This document shows positions 8,770 to 16,753 of a stretch of DNA of 47,929 nucleotides, one piece after another; positions within the stretch are counted from its first letter, which is position 1, and each line of letters opens with the position of its first letter. Location of the stretch: assembly GCF_000818175.1 (NCBI RefSeq), contig NZ_JTIY01000001.1, forward strand, positions 6,573,305-6,621,233, given 5' to 3'. Source of the DNA: Streptomyces sp. AcH 505. Its GTDB lineage: Bacteria; Actinomycetota; Actinomycetes; Streptomycetales; Streptomycetaceae. The translations under genes were made by a program, and so were the position numbers. The notes under the pieces are model-generated. The model was not told the DNA's origin and did no database searches. It worked only from the letters and a program-made list of their open reading frames with translations.

Positions 8770-10269
8770 ATGGCCCAGCTTCTGGACCTCGGCGGGCGCA
8801 CGTTCGCCGTCGAGCTCGAAGGCGACGCCCCCGCGCAGCCGGCCGACGGCGGTCTGCTGCTGCCGCCGGGCCGGGCGGCCCTGCTGCACGGCCTCGGCGA
8901 CGCGCTCTTCTACCGGCACGGACACAACTCCTGGAGCCCGTGCGGCTGGCGCCGGCTCTCGGCAGGACCACTGCGCATCGAGAGCGCCGAACGCCGCCTC
9001 ACCGCCGACGACACCGTGTGGGACGACCCCGCCCGCCACCACTCCTCGGCCGTCGCCGCCCTCCAAGACGCCGACGGGCAGGTGCTGTTGCTCGGCGCGC
9101 TCGGCCTCGACATCCCGCGCCTGACGGCGGACGAGCACACCCTGGCCGGGTGGTACGAGCGCGAAGGGGCGCCGTGGTTCCTCGCGTACGGCGACGAGGA
9201 GGAGGTCTTCGCCGCGTACGCCCGCCAGCTCGCCGCCCGGCTCGGCCACAGCGACAAGCGCGCGGGCAACGTGTGGTGCAGCTGGTACGCGTACTACGAG
9301 AACATCACCGAGGAACAGCTCACCAAGGACATCACCGCGCTGCGCGGTCTGCCCTTCGACGTCGTCCAGGTCGACGACGGCTGGGAACAGATGGTCGGCG
9401 ACTGGGAACCCAACACCAAATTCCCCTCCGGCATGCGCGCGTTGGCCGACCGGATCACCGACGCGGGACTGCGGCCCGGCCTGTGGATCGCCCCGTTCAT
9501 CCTCCTCCCGCAATCCCGCACCGCCCAGGAGCGGCCGGAGCTGCTGCTGCGCGACGACCACGGCGAGCCGGTGGTCGCCGGTCACAACTGGGGCACCGGA
9601 TACTGGGCACTCGATCTGACCCGGCCGGCGGCGCAGGACCACCTCCGGCAGATGATCCGCCGGGTCGTGCACGAGTGGGGGTTCGGCTACCTCAAGGCGG
9701 ACTTCATCGGCGCCGGGGCCGCGCCGGGGAACCGGGCCGAGGACACCGGCCGCGAGGAGGCGTACCGGACCGGCCTGCGGATCATCCGCGAAGAGGCCGG
9801 ACCCGACGTCTACCTCCTGGGCAGCGGCGCCCCGCTGCTGCCCTCCCTCGGCCTGGTCGACGGGATCCGCAGCGGCCCCGACGTCGCGCCGCTGTGGGAG
9901 CACTACGCCACCCAGGATCCGTCCGACGCCCTGGCCCGCAACGCCGTCGTCAACACCCTGCACCGGCTGTGGCAGGCGCCCCTGCTGGAGGTGGACCCCG
10001 ACGTCGTGTACTTCCGCAGCCGCCTCAACCTGCTCACCGAGCAACAGCAGCGCTGGCTGCGCGACCTCGCCGACATCTGCGGATTCCGGGCGGTCTCCGA
10101 CCCGCCCGGCTGGCTGCACCCCGACGAACTGCAGGCGATGACGGCATACTTGGCGGCGCGGCCCGAGGTGCGCAGGCTCGGCAGGTACCGCTTCACGCTC
10201 GACGGACGCGAGGTCGACTTCACACCGGCGGTCGCTCCCGAGACGCAGCAGCGGTACCCGATCTCGTGA
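8770..10269 (+). CDS. GH36 alpha-galactosidase, cytoplasmic
   Basis: A 499-residue glycoside hydrolase without signal peptide, so it should act on imported sugar. The barrel signature starts with NVWCSWYAYYENITEEQL and VVQVDDGWEQ. The putative nucleophile is Asp311 in YLKADF, and the acid/base is Asp371 in RSGPDVAP. Their spacing of 60 residues equals that of the characterised Thermotoga maritima GH36 enzyme (Asp327/Asp387, from memory). The protein is shorter than the 700-aa GH36 forms and belongs to the compact type. It hydrolyses terminal alpha-1,6-galactosyl groups in family members. It follows the binding protein by 67 bases and is probably in the same transcript. Confidence 0.9.
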   Translation: MAQLLDLGGRTFAVELEGDAPAQPADGGLLLPPGRAALLHGLGDALFYRHGHNSWSPCGWRRLSAGPLRIESAERRLTADDTVWDDPARHHSSAVAALQDADGQVLLLGALGLDIPRLTADEHTLAGWYEREGAPWFLAYGDEEEVFAAYARQLAARLGHSDKRAGNVWCSWYAYYENITEEQLTKDITALRGLPFDVVQVDDGWEQMVGDWEPNTKFPSGMRALADRITDAGLRPGLWIAPFILLPQSRTAQERPELLLRDDHGEPVVAGHNWGTGYWALDLTRPAAQDHLRQMIRRVVHEWGFGYLKADFIGAGAAPGNRAEDTGREEAYRTGLRIIREEAGPDVYLLGSGAPLLPSLGLVDGIRSGPDVAPLWEHYATQDPSDALARNAVVNTLHRLWQAPLLEVDPDVVYFRSRLNLLTEQQQRWLRDLADICGFRAVSDPPGWLHPDELQAMTAYLAARPEVRRLGRYRFTLDGREVDFTPAVAPETQQRYPIS

Positions 10270-10361
10270 CGCCGTCCGTCGGGCCGACCCACCGCCCCGA
10301 ATTGTAAACTGCTCAGCATTATCCAAACGGCGGGCACCGGAACCCCTTCAGGGAGTACCAC

Positions 10362-11519
10362 ATGACGACGACCGGAACAGATCTGTCCCGGATGCGCGAG
10401 CTGAACCAGCTGTCGATCGTGTGGGCGCTGCGCGGAAATCCGCCTTCGACCGTCACCGAGCTCGCGGGCCGGGCCGGGCTGTCCCGGCCCGCCGTGGACG
10501 TCCTGGTGCAGAGCCTGGTCACCCACGGCTGGGCCGAGGTCGAGGAGCCGGGCGCCAGCAGCGTGGTGGGGCGGCCGGCCCGCCGGTTCCGCTTCCGGGC
10601 GAACGCGGGGCATGTACTGGGCATCGACATCGGCGTCCACAAGATCCTCGTCATGCTCAGCGACCTGGAGGGCAACCTCGTCAAGACCGTGCGCCGCCCG
10701 GCCGACCCCGAGGCGGCGCCGGAGGCCCGCCTCGCGGCCGTCGACCACGTCATCGACGAAGTGCTCGCAGAAGCCGGCATGACACCCGGCGACATCTGGG
10801 CCGTGACCGTCGGCGTGACCGGTCCTGTCGACGCCAGCGGCCGCACCACCCTGTTCACCCCCCTGCCCGGCTGGCACACCATCGACCCGGCGGCGCACCT
10901 CGCGACCCGCTTCCCCTGCCCGATCCAGGTCGAGAACGACTGCAAACTCGCCGCCGTCGCCGAACGCTGGAAAGGAGTCGCCCAGGACGCCGACGACATC
11001 GTCTTCCTGCTCGCGGGACTGCGCACCGGCGCGGGACTGATCCTCGACGGCACCCTGCGCCGAGGCCACGGCGGCGCCGCCGGGGAGCTGGGCGCACTCA
11101 AGGCCGTACGGTGGCTCACCGCCCCCAGCCACCTGGAGAACTGCCCCGGCGCACCGGCGGCCGCCGCGCCCGGCGAGGCTGCGGCCTGGGTGTTCCAGGC
11201 GGCCAGGGACGGTGACCGGGACGCGAAGACCGCCGTCCGGCGCTACACCCGCGACCTCGCCGTGGGGCTCGCCGCCCTGGTGCTCGCCCTCGACCCCCAG
11301 GTCGTCGTCCTCGGTGGCGGGTTCTCCCGCTCGGCCGACGTCATCCTCGACCCCCTGGAGCGTGAACTCACCAAGCACTGCCTGCGGTTGCCGGAGCTGC
11401 GCACCTCGACCCTCGGCGACGAGAGCGTGGCCCTGGGGGCCGTACGCCTGGCACTCGACGAAGTCGACAGCCGCCTCCTGAGCGACGGCCTGGCCGACCC
11501 CACCGCTCCCCGGCGGTAG
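10362..11519 (+). CDS. ROK family transcriptional regulator
   Basis: A 385-residue protein with an N-terminal winged helix (about residues 10-65, including TVTELAGRAGLSRPAVDVL) followed by a ROK sugar-kinase-like domain beginning at LGIDIGVHKILVML. Such proteins are usually repressors released by a sugar. The zinc-binding Cys cluster of ROK kinases (CxCGxxGCxE) is missing; the matching stretch reads LENCPGAPAAAAPGE with one Cys, so a kinase function is unlikely. The ATG follows AGGGAG closely. It closes the GH36 operon 92 bases after that gene and is the natural candidate for control of the palindrome at 5335-5356. Confidence 0.9.
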   Translation: MTTTGTDLSRMRELNQLSIVWALRGNPPSTVTELAGRAGLSRPAVDVLVQSLVTHGWAEVEEPGASSVVGRPARRFRFRANAGHVLGIDIGVHKILVMLSDLEGNLVKTVRRPADPEAAPEARLAAVDHVIDEVLAEAGMTPGDIWAVTVGVTGPVDASGRTTLFTPLPGWHTIDPAAHLATRFPCPIQVENDCKLAAVAERWKGVAQDADDIVFLLAGLRTGAGLILDGTLRRGHGGAAGELGALKAVRWLTAPSHLENCPGAPAAAAPGEAAAWVFQAARDGDRDAKTAVRRYTRDLAVGLAALVLALDPQVVVLGGGFSRSADVILDPLERELTKHCLRLPELRTSTLGDESVALGAVRLALDEVDSRLLSDGLADPTAPRR

Positions 11520-11539
11520 GGACAGCGGGCCGCGCAGGC

Positions 11540-11560
11540 GTCCGGCGCGCCATGCCGGAC
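11540..11560 (+). terminator. Short stem-loop, possible terminator of the ROK gene
   Basis: GTCCGGC at 11540-11546 pairs perfectly with GCCGGAC at 11554-11560 around a seven-base loop, 20 bases after the ROK stop. The stem is only 7 bp and has no T-tract, so the call is tentative. Confidence 0.4.
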
Positions 11561-11603
11561 GGTTCGTCCCCTCCCGCATGCGTGCGCTGCCACACTCGTC
11601 GGT

Positions 11604-12467
11604 GTGATCGAACTCAACGGACGGCCCGCTGACCCCGAGTCCCTGAAGGCCTTGGCGCTCGTCAACTACGGCCACTTCACCTCGATGCGCGTCGACAACC
11701 AACGCGTACGTGGTCTGGCCCTGCACATGGAACGGCTCGCGCGCGACTGCGCGACGGTGTTCGGCGCCCGGCTCGACACCGATCGCGTACGGGAGTACGT
11801 ACGCCGTGCCGTGAACGGACAGGACGGGGCGTTCGTGGTCCGGGTCTCGGTGTTCGACCCGGCCCTGGACATGGGGCACCCCTCGTCACCGGCGACCCCG
11901 CACATCCTGGTGACCAGACGCCCGTCCGGCTCCATGGACCTGCCGCCGCTGCGGGCCAAGTCCGTCCCGTACGTGCGTGATCTCCCCGCTGTGAAGCATG
12001 TCGGCCTGTTCGGGGCCCTGCACGCCCGGCGGGCCGCCCAGCTGGCCGGCTTCGACGACGCGCTGTTCGTCGGCCCGGACGGCCTCGTGTCCGAGGGAGT
12101 CACCTGGAACGTGGGATTCGTCGACGCTGCCGGCGCCGTGGTGTGGCCCGAGGGGGACGTACTGCCGGGTGTCACCGCGGCGTTGCTCCAGCGGCACCAC
12201 GGTCACCCGCACACCGAAACGCACACGCACACCGAAACGCTCAGACACACCATCACGCCGGTGGCGCTCGCTGCGGTACGCGGTATGGCGGCGGCCTTCG
12301 CCACCAACACGAGTATCGGTGTTCGGGCGGTCTCGGCCATCGACGACGTCACGTTCCCCACCGAGCACCCCGTACTCGCCTCGATGCGCGACGCGTATCT
12401 GAGCCTGCCGGGCAACCTTCTCGCCGACCTCGGCGACGAACCGGTCGAAGCCGCCGGGCACATGTGA
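11604..12467 (+). CDS. Class IV PLP-dependent aminotransferase
   Basis: A 287-residue member of the fold-type IV family (branched-chain aminotransferases, D-amino acid aminotransferases, aminodeoxychorismate lyases). The PLP lysine is expected at Lys131 in AVKHVGLFG. The conserved acidic residue is Glu164 in VSEGVTWNVGFVD. The start is GTG without a clear Shine-Dalgarno, so the message may be leaderless or the site weak. Within the C-terminal lobe is an 18-bp repeat encoding His-Thr-Glu-Thr-His-Thr twice, likely a surface loop. The protein resembles the streptomycete 'aminotransferase class IV family protein' group with unknown substrate; I cannot choose between amino donor types. It is single, flanked by the ROK gene and a MerR gene. 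Confidence 0.85.
   Translation: MIELNGRPADPESLKALALVNYGHFTSMRVDNQRVRGLALHMERLARDCATVFGARLDTDRVREYVRRAVNGQDGAFVVRVSVFDPALDMGHPSSPATPHILVTRRPSGSMDLPPLRAKSVPYVRDLPAVKHVGLFGALHARRAAQLAGFDDALFVGPDGLVSEGVTWNVGFVDAAGAVVWPEGDVLPGVTAALLQRHHGHPHTETHTHTETLRHTITPVALAAVRGMAAAFATNTSIGVRAVSAIDDVTFPTEHPVLASMRDAYLSLPGNLLADLGDEPVEAAGHM
12210..12240 (+). repeat. 13-bp direct repeat inside the aminotransferase gene
   Basis: CACACCGAAACGC occurs at 12210-12222 and 12228-12240, an 18-bp period that keeps the frame. It encodes a His/Thr/Glu-rich loop and looks like a slippage-prone insertion. Confidence 0.8.
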
Positions 12468-12644
12468 ATGAGCCATGTGCCCGGCGTCGGCCGGTACCGG
12501 GCTGTGCGTCCACGTCCGGTCCGACCGCCGGCGTGCTGCCGAACCGGCATCACGCCAGGTGAGGCGCGTATTCTTGCGCTCACGCAGAGCGACCCGTCGA
12601 CGGGCCGGTGTGCCGTGTGACGACGTCGGGAGGAATAAGGTGGT

Positions 12645-13472
12645 GTGGTGGCTGCCAGGATGACGATCGGTGATTTCTCGCGGGCGACTCGGCTGAGCGC
12701 CAAGACTCTTCGCTTCTACCACCAGGTGGGGCTGCTGGAGCCGGCGTCGATCGATCCCACCAACGGGTACCGGCTGTACGACACCGACCAGATCGCCGAC
12801 GCGCAGGTGGTGCGCCAGCTGCGCACCCTCACGGTCCCCGTCGAGACGATCCGCAAGGTCCTGCTCGCCTCCGACATCCCGACCCGCAACGAGCTGATCT
12901 CGACGCACCTCGAACGGCTGGAGTCCCAGCTCGACGCGACCCGGGCAGCGGTGACGTCGCTGCGCGGCATCCTCGAAGCGAAGCCCGCGGCGCAGCTCGC
13001 GGTCGAGCATCGGAGCGTCCCGGCCACACCCGCGTTGGTGATCCGCGAGACGATCGATCTGGCAGAACTGAGTGAGTGGTACACCGGAGCTGTCGGCGAG
13101 TTGACGGAATCCACGCGGCTGCCGGGCAGGCACCCCACAGGGCCGCGCGGAGGCGTCTGGGACACGAATCTGTTCCTCGAAGAACGCGGCGAAGCGATGC
13201 TGTTCTTTCCGGTCGCGTCCCTCGACGCGGCCGGGACCCTCACGGGACGTGTGCAGGCGGAGACGCTGCCCGCCGTCGACCTCGCGGTCACGGTGCACCG
13301 CGGTTCCGACGAGACGATGGCACAGGCCTACGGCGCGCTCGGCGCGTACGTGGCGGAGCACGAACTGGGCATCGACGGCCCGATCCGCGAGACCTACCTC
13401 AAAGAGCCCGTCGACGGTTCGTCCGAGTCCGTGACGGAGATCGGCTGGCCGATCTTCCGCACGGCGCGCTGA
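12645..13472 (+). CDS. MerR family transcriptional regulator with effector-binding domain
   Basis: A 275-residue protein. Residues 6-75 form a MerR winged helix with IGDFSRATRLSAKTLRFYHQ and NGYRLYD. A dimerisation coiled coil follows (about 85-120), then a C-terminal GyrI/BmrR-like effector domain of about 150 residues. Proteins of this build (BltR/BmrR type) sense small hydrophobic or aromatic compounds and activate nearby genes by untwisting long-spacer promoters. GGGAGGA lies 11 bases before the GTG; an ATG five codons later is possible but has a poorer site. An SDR gene follows 60 bases downstream in the same direction and may be the partner. A short inverted repeat (CGCTC-N5-GAGCG, 12577-12591) lies upstream. 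Confidence 0.88.
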   Translation: MVAARMTIGDFSRATRLSAKTLRFYHQVGLLEPASIDPTNGYRLYDTDQIADAQVVRQLRTLTVPVETIRKVLLASDIPTRNELISTHLERLESQLDATRAAVTSLRGILEAKPAAQLAVEHRSVPATPALVIRETIDLAELSEWYTGAVGELTESTRLPGRHPTGPRGGVWDTNLFLEERGEAMLFFPVASLDAAGTLTGRVQAETLPAVDLAVTVHRGSDETMAQAYGALGAYVAEHELGIDGPIRETYLKEPVDGSSESVTEIGWPIFRTAR

Positions 13473-13532
13473 GGGATGCCGTACGCGCCCACGTGTTGAC
13501 CTTCCCCTTGCTGGAAGCCCCAGCCTGGAGAC

Positions 13533-14345
13533 ATGAACGTGGCAACCCATCCCGTACAGACCCCGTCCTATCCGCCCTCGCTCTCCCTTGAGGGCCGCCG
13601 AGCCGTTGTGGTCGGCGGTACGAAGGGCCTCGGCGCCGCCGTCGTGAACCGCCTCGCGGACGCGGGTGCGCGCGTCATCGCGGTCGGCCGGTCCCGGCCG
13701 GACGAGACGCGCGCCGCGAGGATCGTCCAGGCGGACGTGACCACGCCCGGCGCGGCCGATCTTGTCGCCGCCGCAGTCGTCGAGGACGGCGGCCTCGACA
13801 TCCTCGTCCAGGTGACCGGAGGCTCCGCGTCGCCGAGCGGCGGCCACGCCGCCATGACCGACGCCGACTGGGACGCCGAACTCACCCTGAACCTCCTCGC
13901 CGCCGTACGTATCGACCGCGCGCTGACGCCGCTCCTCATCGGCAAGGGCAAAGGAGCGATCGTCCACGTCGGATCCATCCAGAGCAGGATGCCGCTGTAC
14001 GACGGCACCCTCGGCTACGCGGCGGCGAAGGCGGCCCTCCGCGCCTACAGCAAGGGCCTCGCGAACGAACTGGCCCCGCGCGGCGTCCGCGTCAACACGG
14101 TCTCACCGGGCGGAATCCAGAGCGAGAGCGCCAACGGCCTCGCTCTGCGTATCGCCGAAGCCCGTGGAATCAGCGAGGACGAGGGTATGAAGACGCTCAT
14201 GGACTCGCTCGGCGGGATCCCGGACGGCCGCTTCGCCCCCGCGCACGAGATCGCCGACGTCATCGGCTTCGTCGTCTCGGACGCGGCGGCGTCTGTCGTC
14301 GGCGACGAGATCACCGTGGACGGCGGCACCGTCAAGACAACGTGA
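13533..14345 (+). CDS. SDR family oxidoreductase
   Basis: A 270-residue short-chain dehydrogenase/reductase. The cofactor-binding motif is GGTKGLG (residues 28-34). The catalytic Tyr162 and Lys166 are in YAAAKAALRAYSKG, with Ser in VGSIQSR before them. RVNTVSPGGI and a C-terminal GDEITVDGGT complete the classical pattern. The N-terminus carries about 18 extra residues before the first beta strand. GGAG lies a few bases before the ATG. NAD(P)-dependent oxidation or reduction of a carbonyl or alcohol is expected; the substrate is unknown. It follows the MerR gene and ends in front of a strong terminator, which suggests a two-gene unit. Confidence 0.92.
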   Translation: MNVATHPVQTPSYPPSLSLEGRRAVVVGGTKGLGAAVVNRLADAGARVIAVGRSRPDETRAARIVQADVTTPGAADLVAAAVVEDGGLDILVQVTGGSASPSGGHAAMTDADWDAELTLNLLAAVRIDRALTPLLIGKGKGAIVHVGSIQSRMPLYDGTLGYAAAKAALRAYSKGLANELAPRGVRVNTVSPGGIQSESANGLALRIAEARGISEDEGMKTLMDSLGGIPDGRFAPAHEIADVIGFVVSDAAASVVGDEITVDGGTVKTT

Positions 14346-14995
14346 CGGCCAACCTGACGGCCAACGTGACGTCCACGGCGCGCACATCGACCGCGGTGGT
14401 CACCAACGCATGACTCAACCGGTGGGGGCCCCTTCGTTCTGGGGTTCCCACCGGTTGTCGCTCGCTCACCACCGTCTTTCGTCATCACACCCCCTTCGAA
14501 GCAACGGCCGTTGTGGATTGCCGTTGGTACCGAATCGCTGCGGCGTTCACCCCGAAGGGTGAGTGGCACGTCCCGCGCCCACGGACAGCCCGTATCGCCT
14601 CCCGCAGGGCCCGGTTCCCGATCGGTCTAACGCGGCGATTCCGTGTCGCGATGTTTTCTCCGTCAGTTTGAGCGGCGCCCTTAGCGGCTGCCACCTGCGA
14701 CTTCCGTCCGGCGAGCCCGTCCGACGCACCCGGCTGCCCGTGGACGTACGGCACTTCTCACCCGTTTTTCATGGTTCGCTGCCATCTGTGCGGTGGCCCG
14801 TTCCACCGCGCAGTGGTACTCGACCGGCGAAGGCACCGTGCCCCCGTGCCCTCGTGGAAGCCGCCCGGACTCGTCCTGATTGATGTCCCGCCCGCTGGGT
14901 CGACCGACCGCACCCTTGCCCACCTGACCCTGTTCTGCCGTGCGGACGATCCGCCGGCAGCGCGGACGGGCGTATCCGCAGACGAGAGGAACCCT
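14346..14995. other. 650-bp non-coding stretch before the DUF4331 gene
   Basis: After the terminator of the SDR gene, about 540 bp remain with no credible gene. The DUF4331 frame stays open upstream to 14771, but that part lacks a ribosome site and has no family resemblance. A small hairpin (TCACCC-CGAA-GGGTGA, 14547-14562) is present. The region presumably holds the promoter and a long leader of the DUF4331-TPR-NicO cassette, but I could not fix a promoter. Confidence 0.5.
14416..14457 (+). terminator. Strong stem-loop terminator after the SDR gene
   Basis: CAACCGGTGGG (14416-14426) pairs perfectly with CCCACCGGTTG (14447-14457). The stem continues inward with GGCCCC against GGGGTT (two G-T pairs) around an eight-base loop, giving about 17 bp. 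It lies 70 bases after the SDR stop. Confidence 0.85.
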
Positions 14996-16561
14996 ATGAA
15001 GTCCCCCTCATCACAGCCGCGTTCACGACGCACCCTCGACCAGTCGCTGCTCGTTCTCGGCGCGAGCGCACTGGCCACCGGGCTGGCCGCACTGACCCTG
15101 GCACCGGGCATCAGCGCGGCCTCCAGCCATCGCGAAGCGCCGATGGTGGCCGGTGACCCCCGCGCGGACAACACCGATGTGTACGCGTTCACCAGTCCGG
15201 ACCGCTCCGACACCGTGACCATGGTCGCCAACTGGATTCCCTTCGAGGAGCCCAACGGCGGGCCCAACTTCTACGCGTTCGCCGACGACGCCCGCTACAA
15301 CATCAACATCGACAACACCGGTGACGGTCGCCCCGATGTGACGTACACCTGGTACTTCCGCGGCAAGGTCCGTGACGCCGAGAACCAGTTCCTCTACAAC
15401 ACCGGGCCCGTACGCAAGATCGACGATGCCAATCTCAACTTCCGCCAGGTGTACGACCTGACCGTCACGACCGACGGTCACACCGAGACGCTGCTGCACG
15501 ACGCGCCGGTCGCCCCGTCCCGTACCGGCCCGGCGTCCATGCCCAACTACGCGGCTCTGCGGGCGCAGGCCGTACGCTCCGTGCCCGGTGGGGCCAAGAC
15601 GTTCGCCGGGCAGGCGGAGGACCCGTTCTTCGCCGACCTGCGCGTCTTCGACCTGCTCTACGGCGGAAACCTGAGCGAGCGCGGCAAGGACACCCTGGCC
15701 GGTTACAACGTGAACTCCGTTGCCCTGCAGGTGCCCAAGAAGCTCCTCGCCCTGCACGGCAGTGCTGCTCGTAACCCGGTCGTCGGCATCTGGTCCACCA
15801 CCGAACGCCACGGCGCGAACGTGTCCGACAGCCGGGTGAAGATCCACGGCGACGACTGGCGCCAGGTCTCCCGCCTCGGCAACCCGCTGGTCAACGAGGT
15901 CGTCGTACCGCTCAAGTACAAGGACGCCTTCAACTCCATCTCGCCGGACCAGGACCGCACCGTGCAGCCGGTCGTGGACAAGGTCTACGACCCGATCCTG
16001 CCCAAGCTGATCAAGAAGGTCTACGGGGTGCCCGCCCCGAAGGTGCCGCGCGACGACCTCGCCGAGATCTACCTGACCGGCGTCTGCAAGGCATGCGGTC
16101 CCATCAAGGCGGACCTCAACGCGCACAGCCTCAACAAGGACGCCAACCCGGACGAGATCGTCCCGGCGGAGGAACTGCGGCTGAACATGGGCGTCGCGCC
16201 GGCCAAGAAGCCGCAGCGGCTCGGCGTGCTCGCCGGTGACCTGGCAGGCTTCCCCAACGGACGCCGGCTGGCCGACGATGTCATCGACATCTCCCTGCAG
16301 GCCGTTGAGGGCGCTGCCCAGACAGGCACGTTGGTGCCCGCGCTGGCCGCAGGCGACAAGGTGGACAAGAACGACGCGCGCTTCGGCACCGCGTTCCCCT
16401 ACCTGGCCCTGCCCGACACCAAGAACGTCAACGCCTCCCGCGTCGGCGCGCAGCGTGCGGGGATGACGAACCCCAGCAACGCGGCGGCGATCGGTGGAAT
16501 CGGCGCCCTGCTGCTGGGTACCGGTGCCTACCGCATGAAGCGACGCCGCACCACCGGCTGA
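14996..16561 (+). CDS. Exported DUF4331 family protein with C-terminal membrane anchor
   Basis: A 521-residue protein. Residues 1-40 are a signal peptide (RSRRTLDQ, Leu/Ala core, cleavage near ISA). The mature part begins ASSHREAPMVAGDPRADNTD followed by VYAF, the hallmark of DUF4331. NIDNTGDGRPDVTYTWYF and a CKACGP pair (CxxC) in GVCKACGPIKADLN are further features. The C-terminus has a hydrophobic stretch (AAIGGIGALLLGTGAY) followed by MKRRR, so the protein is probably held in the membrane facing outward. The ATG at 14996 has GAGAGGA upstream. A TPR protein and a NicO metal transporter follow in the same direction, after a stem-loop. DUF4331 has no firmly established function to my knowledge; a metal-related surface role is inferred from context. 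Confidence 0.9.
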   Translation: MKSPSSQPRSRRTLDQSLLVLGASALATGLAALTLAPGISAASSHREAPMVAGDPRADNTDVYAFTSPDRSDTVTMVANWIPFEEPNGGPNFYAFADDARYNINIDNTGDGRPDVTYTWYFRGKVRDAENQFLYNTGPVRKIDDANLNFRQVYDLTVTTDGHTETLLHDAPVAPSRTGPASMPNYAALRAQAVRSVPGGAKTFAGQAEDPFFADLRVFDLLYGGNLSERGKDTLAGYNVNSVALQVPKKLLALHGSAARNPVVGIWSTTERHGANVSDSRVKIHGDDWRQVSRLGNPLVNEVVVPLKYKDAFNSISPDQDRTVQPVVDKVYDPILPKLIKKVYGVPAPKVPRDDLAEIYLTGVCKACGPIKADLNAHSLNKDANPDEIVPAEELRLNMGVAPAKKPQRLGVLAGDLAGFPNGRRLADDVIDISLQAVEGAAQTGTLVPALAAGDKVDKNDARFGTAFPYLALPDTKNVNASRVGAQRAGMTNPSNAAAIGGIGALLLGTGAYRMKRRRTTG

Positions 16562-16580
16562 CCTTTCCCGTCCCACGGTC

Positions 16581-16619
16581 GAGGGCCGGGCGAGGTACTC
16601 CCAGCTTCGCCCGGCCCTC
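16581..16619 (+). terminator. Stem-loop (terminator or attenuator) between the DUF4331 and TPR genes
   Basis: GAGGGCCGGGCGA at 16581-16593 pairs perfectly with TCGCCCGGCCCTC at 16607-16619 (13 bp, 13-base loop), 20 bases after the DUF4331 stop. In this position it could end the DUF4331 message or reduce read-through into the TPR-NicO pair, giving more DUF4331 protein than transporter. Confidence 0.8.
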
Positions 16620-16684
16620 CGGTCGCACCACCCGCGCCCGGCCGACGTGCCCACCGCATCCACCGCCGCGCCCAGAACCGCGCC

Positions 16685-16726
16685 ACCCCCAACGCCCCAC
16701 CCCCAACGCCCCACCCCCAACGCCCT
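16685..16726. repeat. Three tandem copies of a 14-bp unit
   Basis: ACCCCCAACGCCCC is repeated head-to-tail at 16685-16698, 16699-16712 and 16713-16726, the last copy differing only in its final base. It lies between the stem-loop after DUF4331 and the ribosome site of the TPR gene. It is far too short for CRISPR; it is a minisatellite-like C-rich repeat. Confidence 0.9.
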
Positions 16727-16753
16727 ACCGCTACGCGCTCCGCGAGGAGGACC

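Noticed and set aside
14771..14995. Upstream extension of the DUF4331 gene with a CHLCGG motif
   Set aside because: There is no ribosome site and the extension would bury the clear signal peptide 75 residues inside. The CxxC is chance in an unselected frame.
16685..16726. CRISPR array
   Set aside because: The units are 14 bp, directly adjacent, and without spacers.
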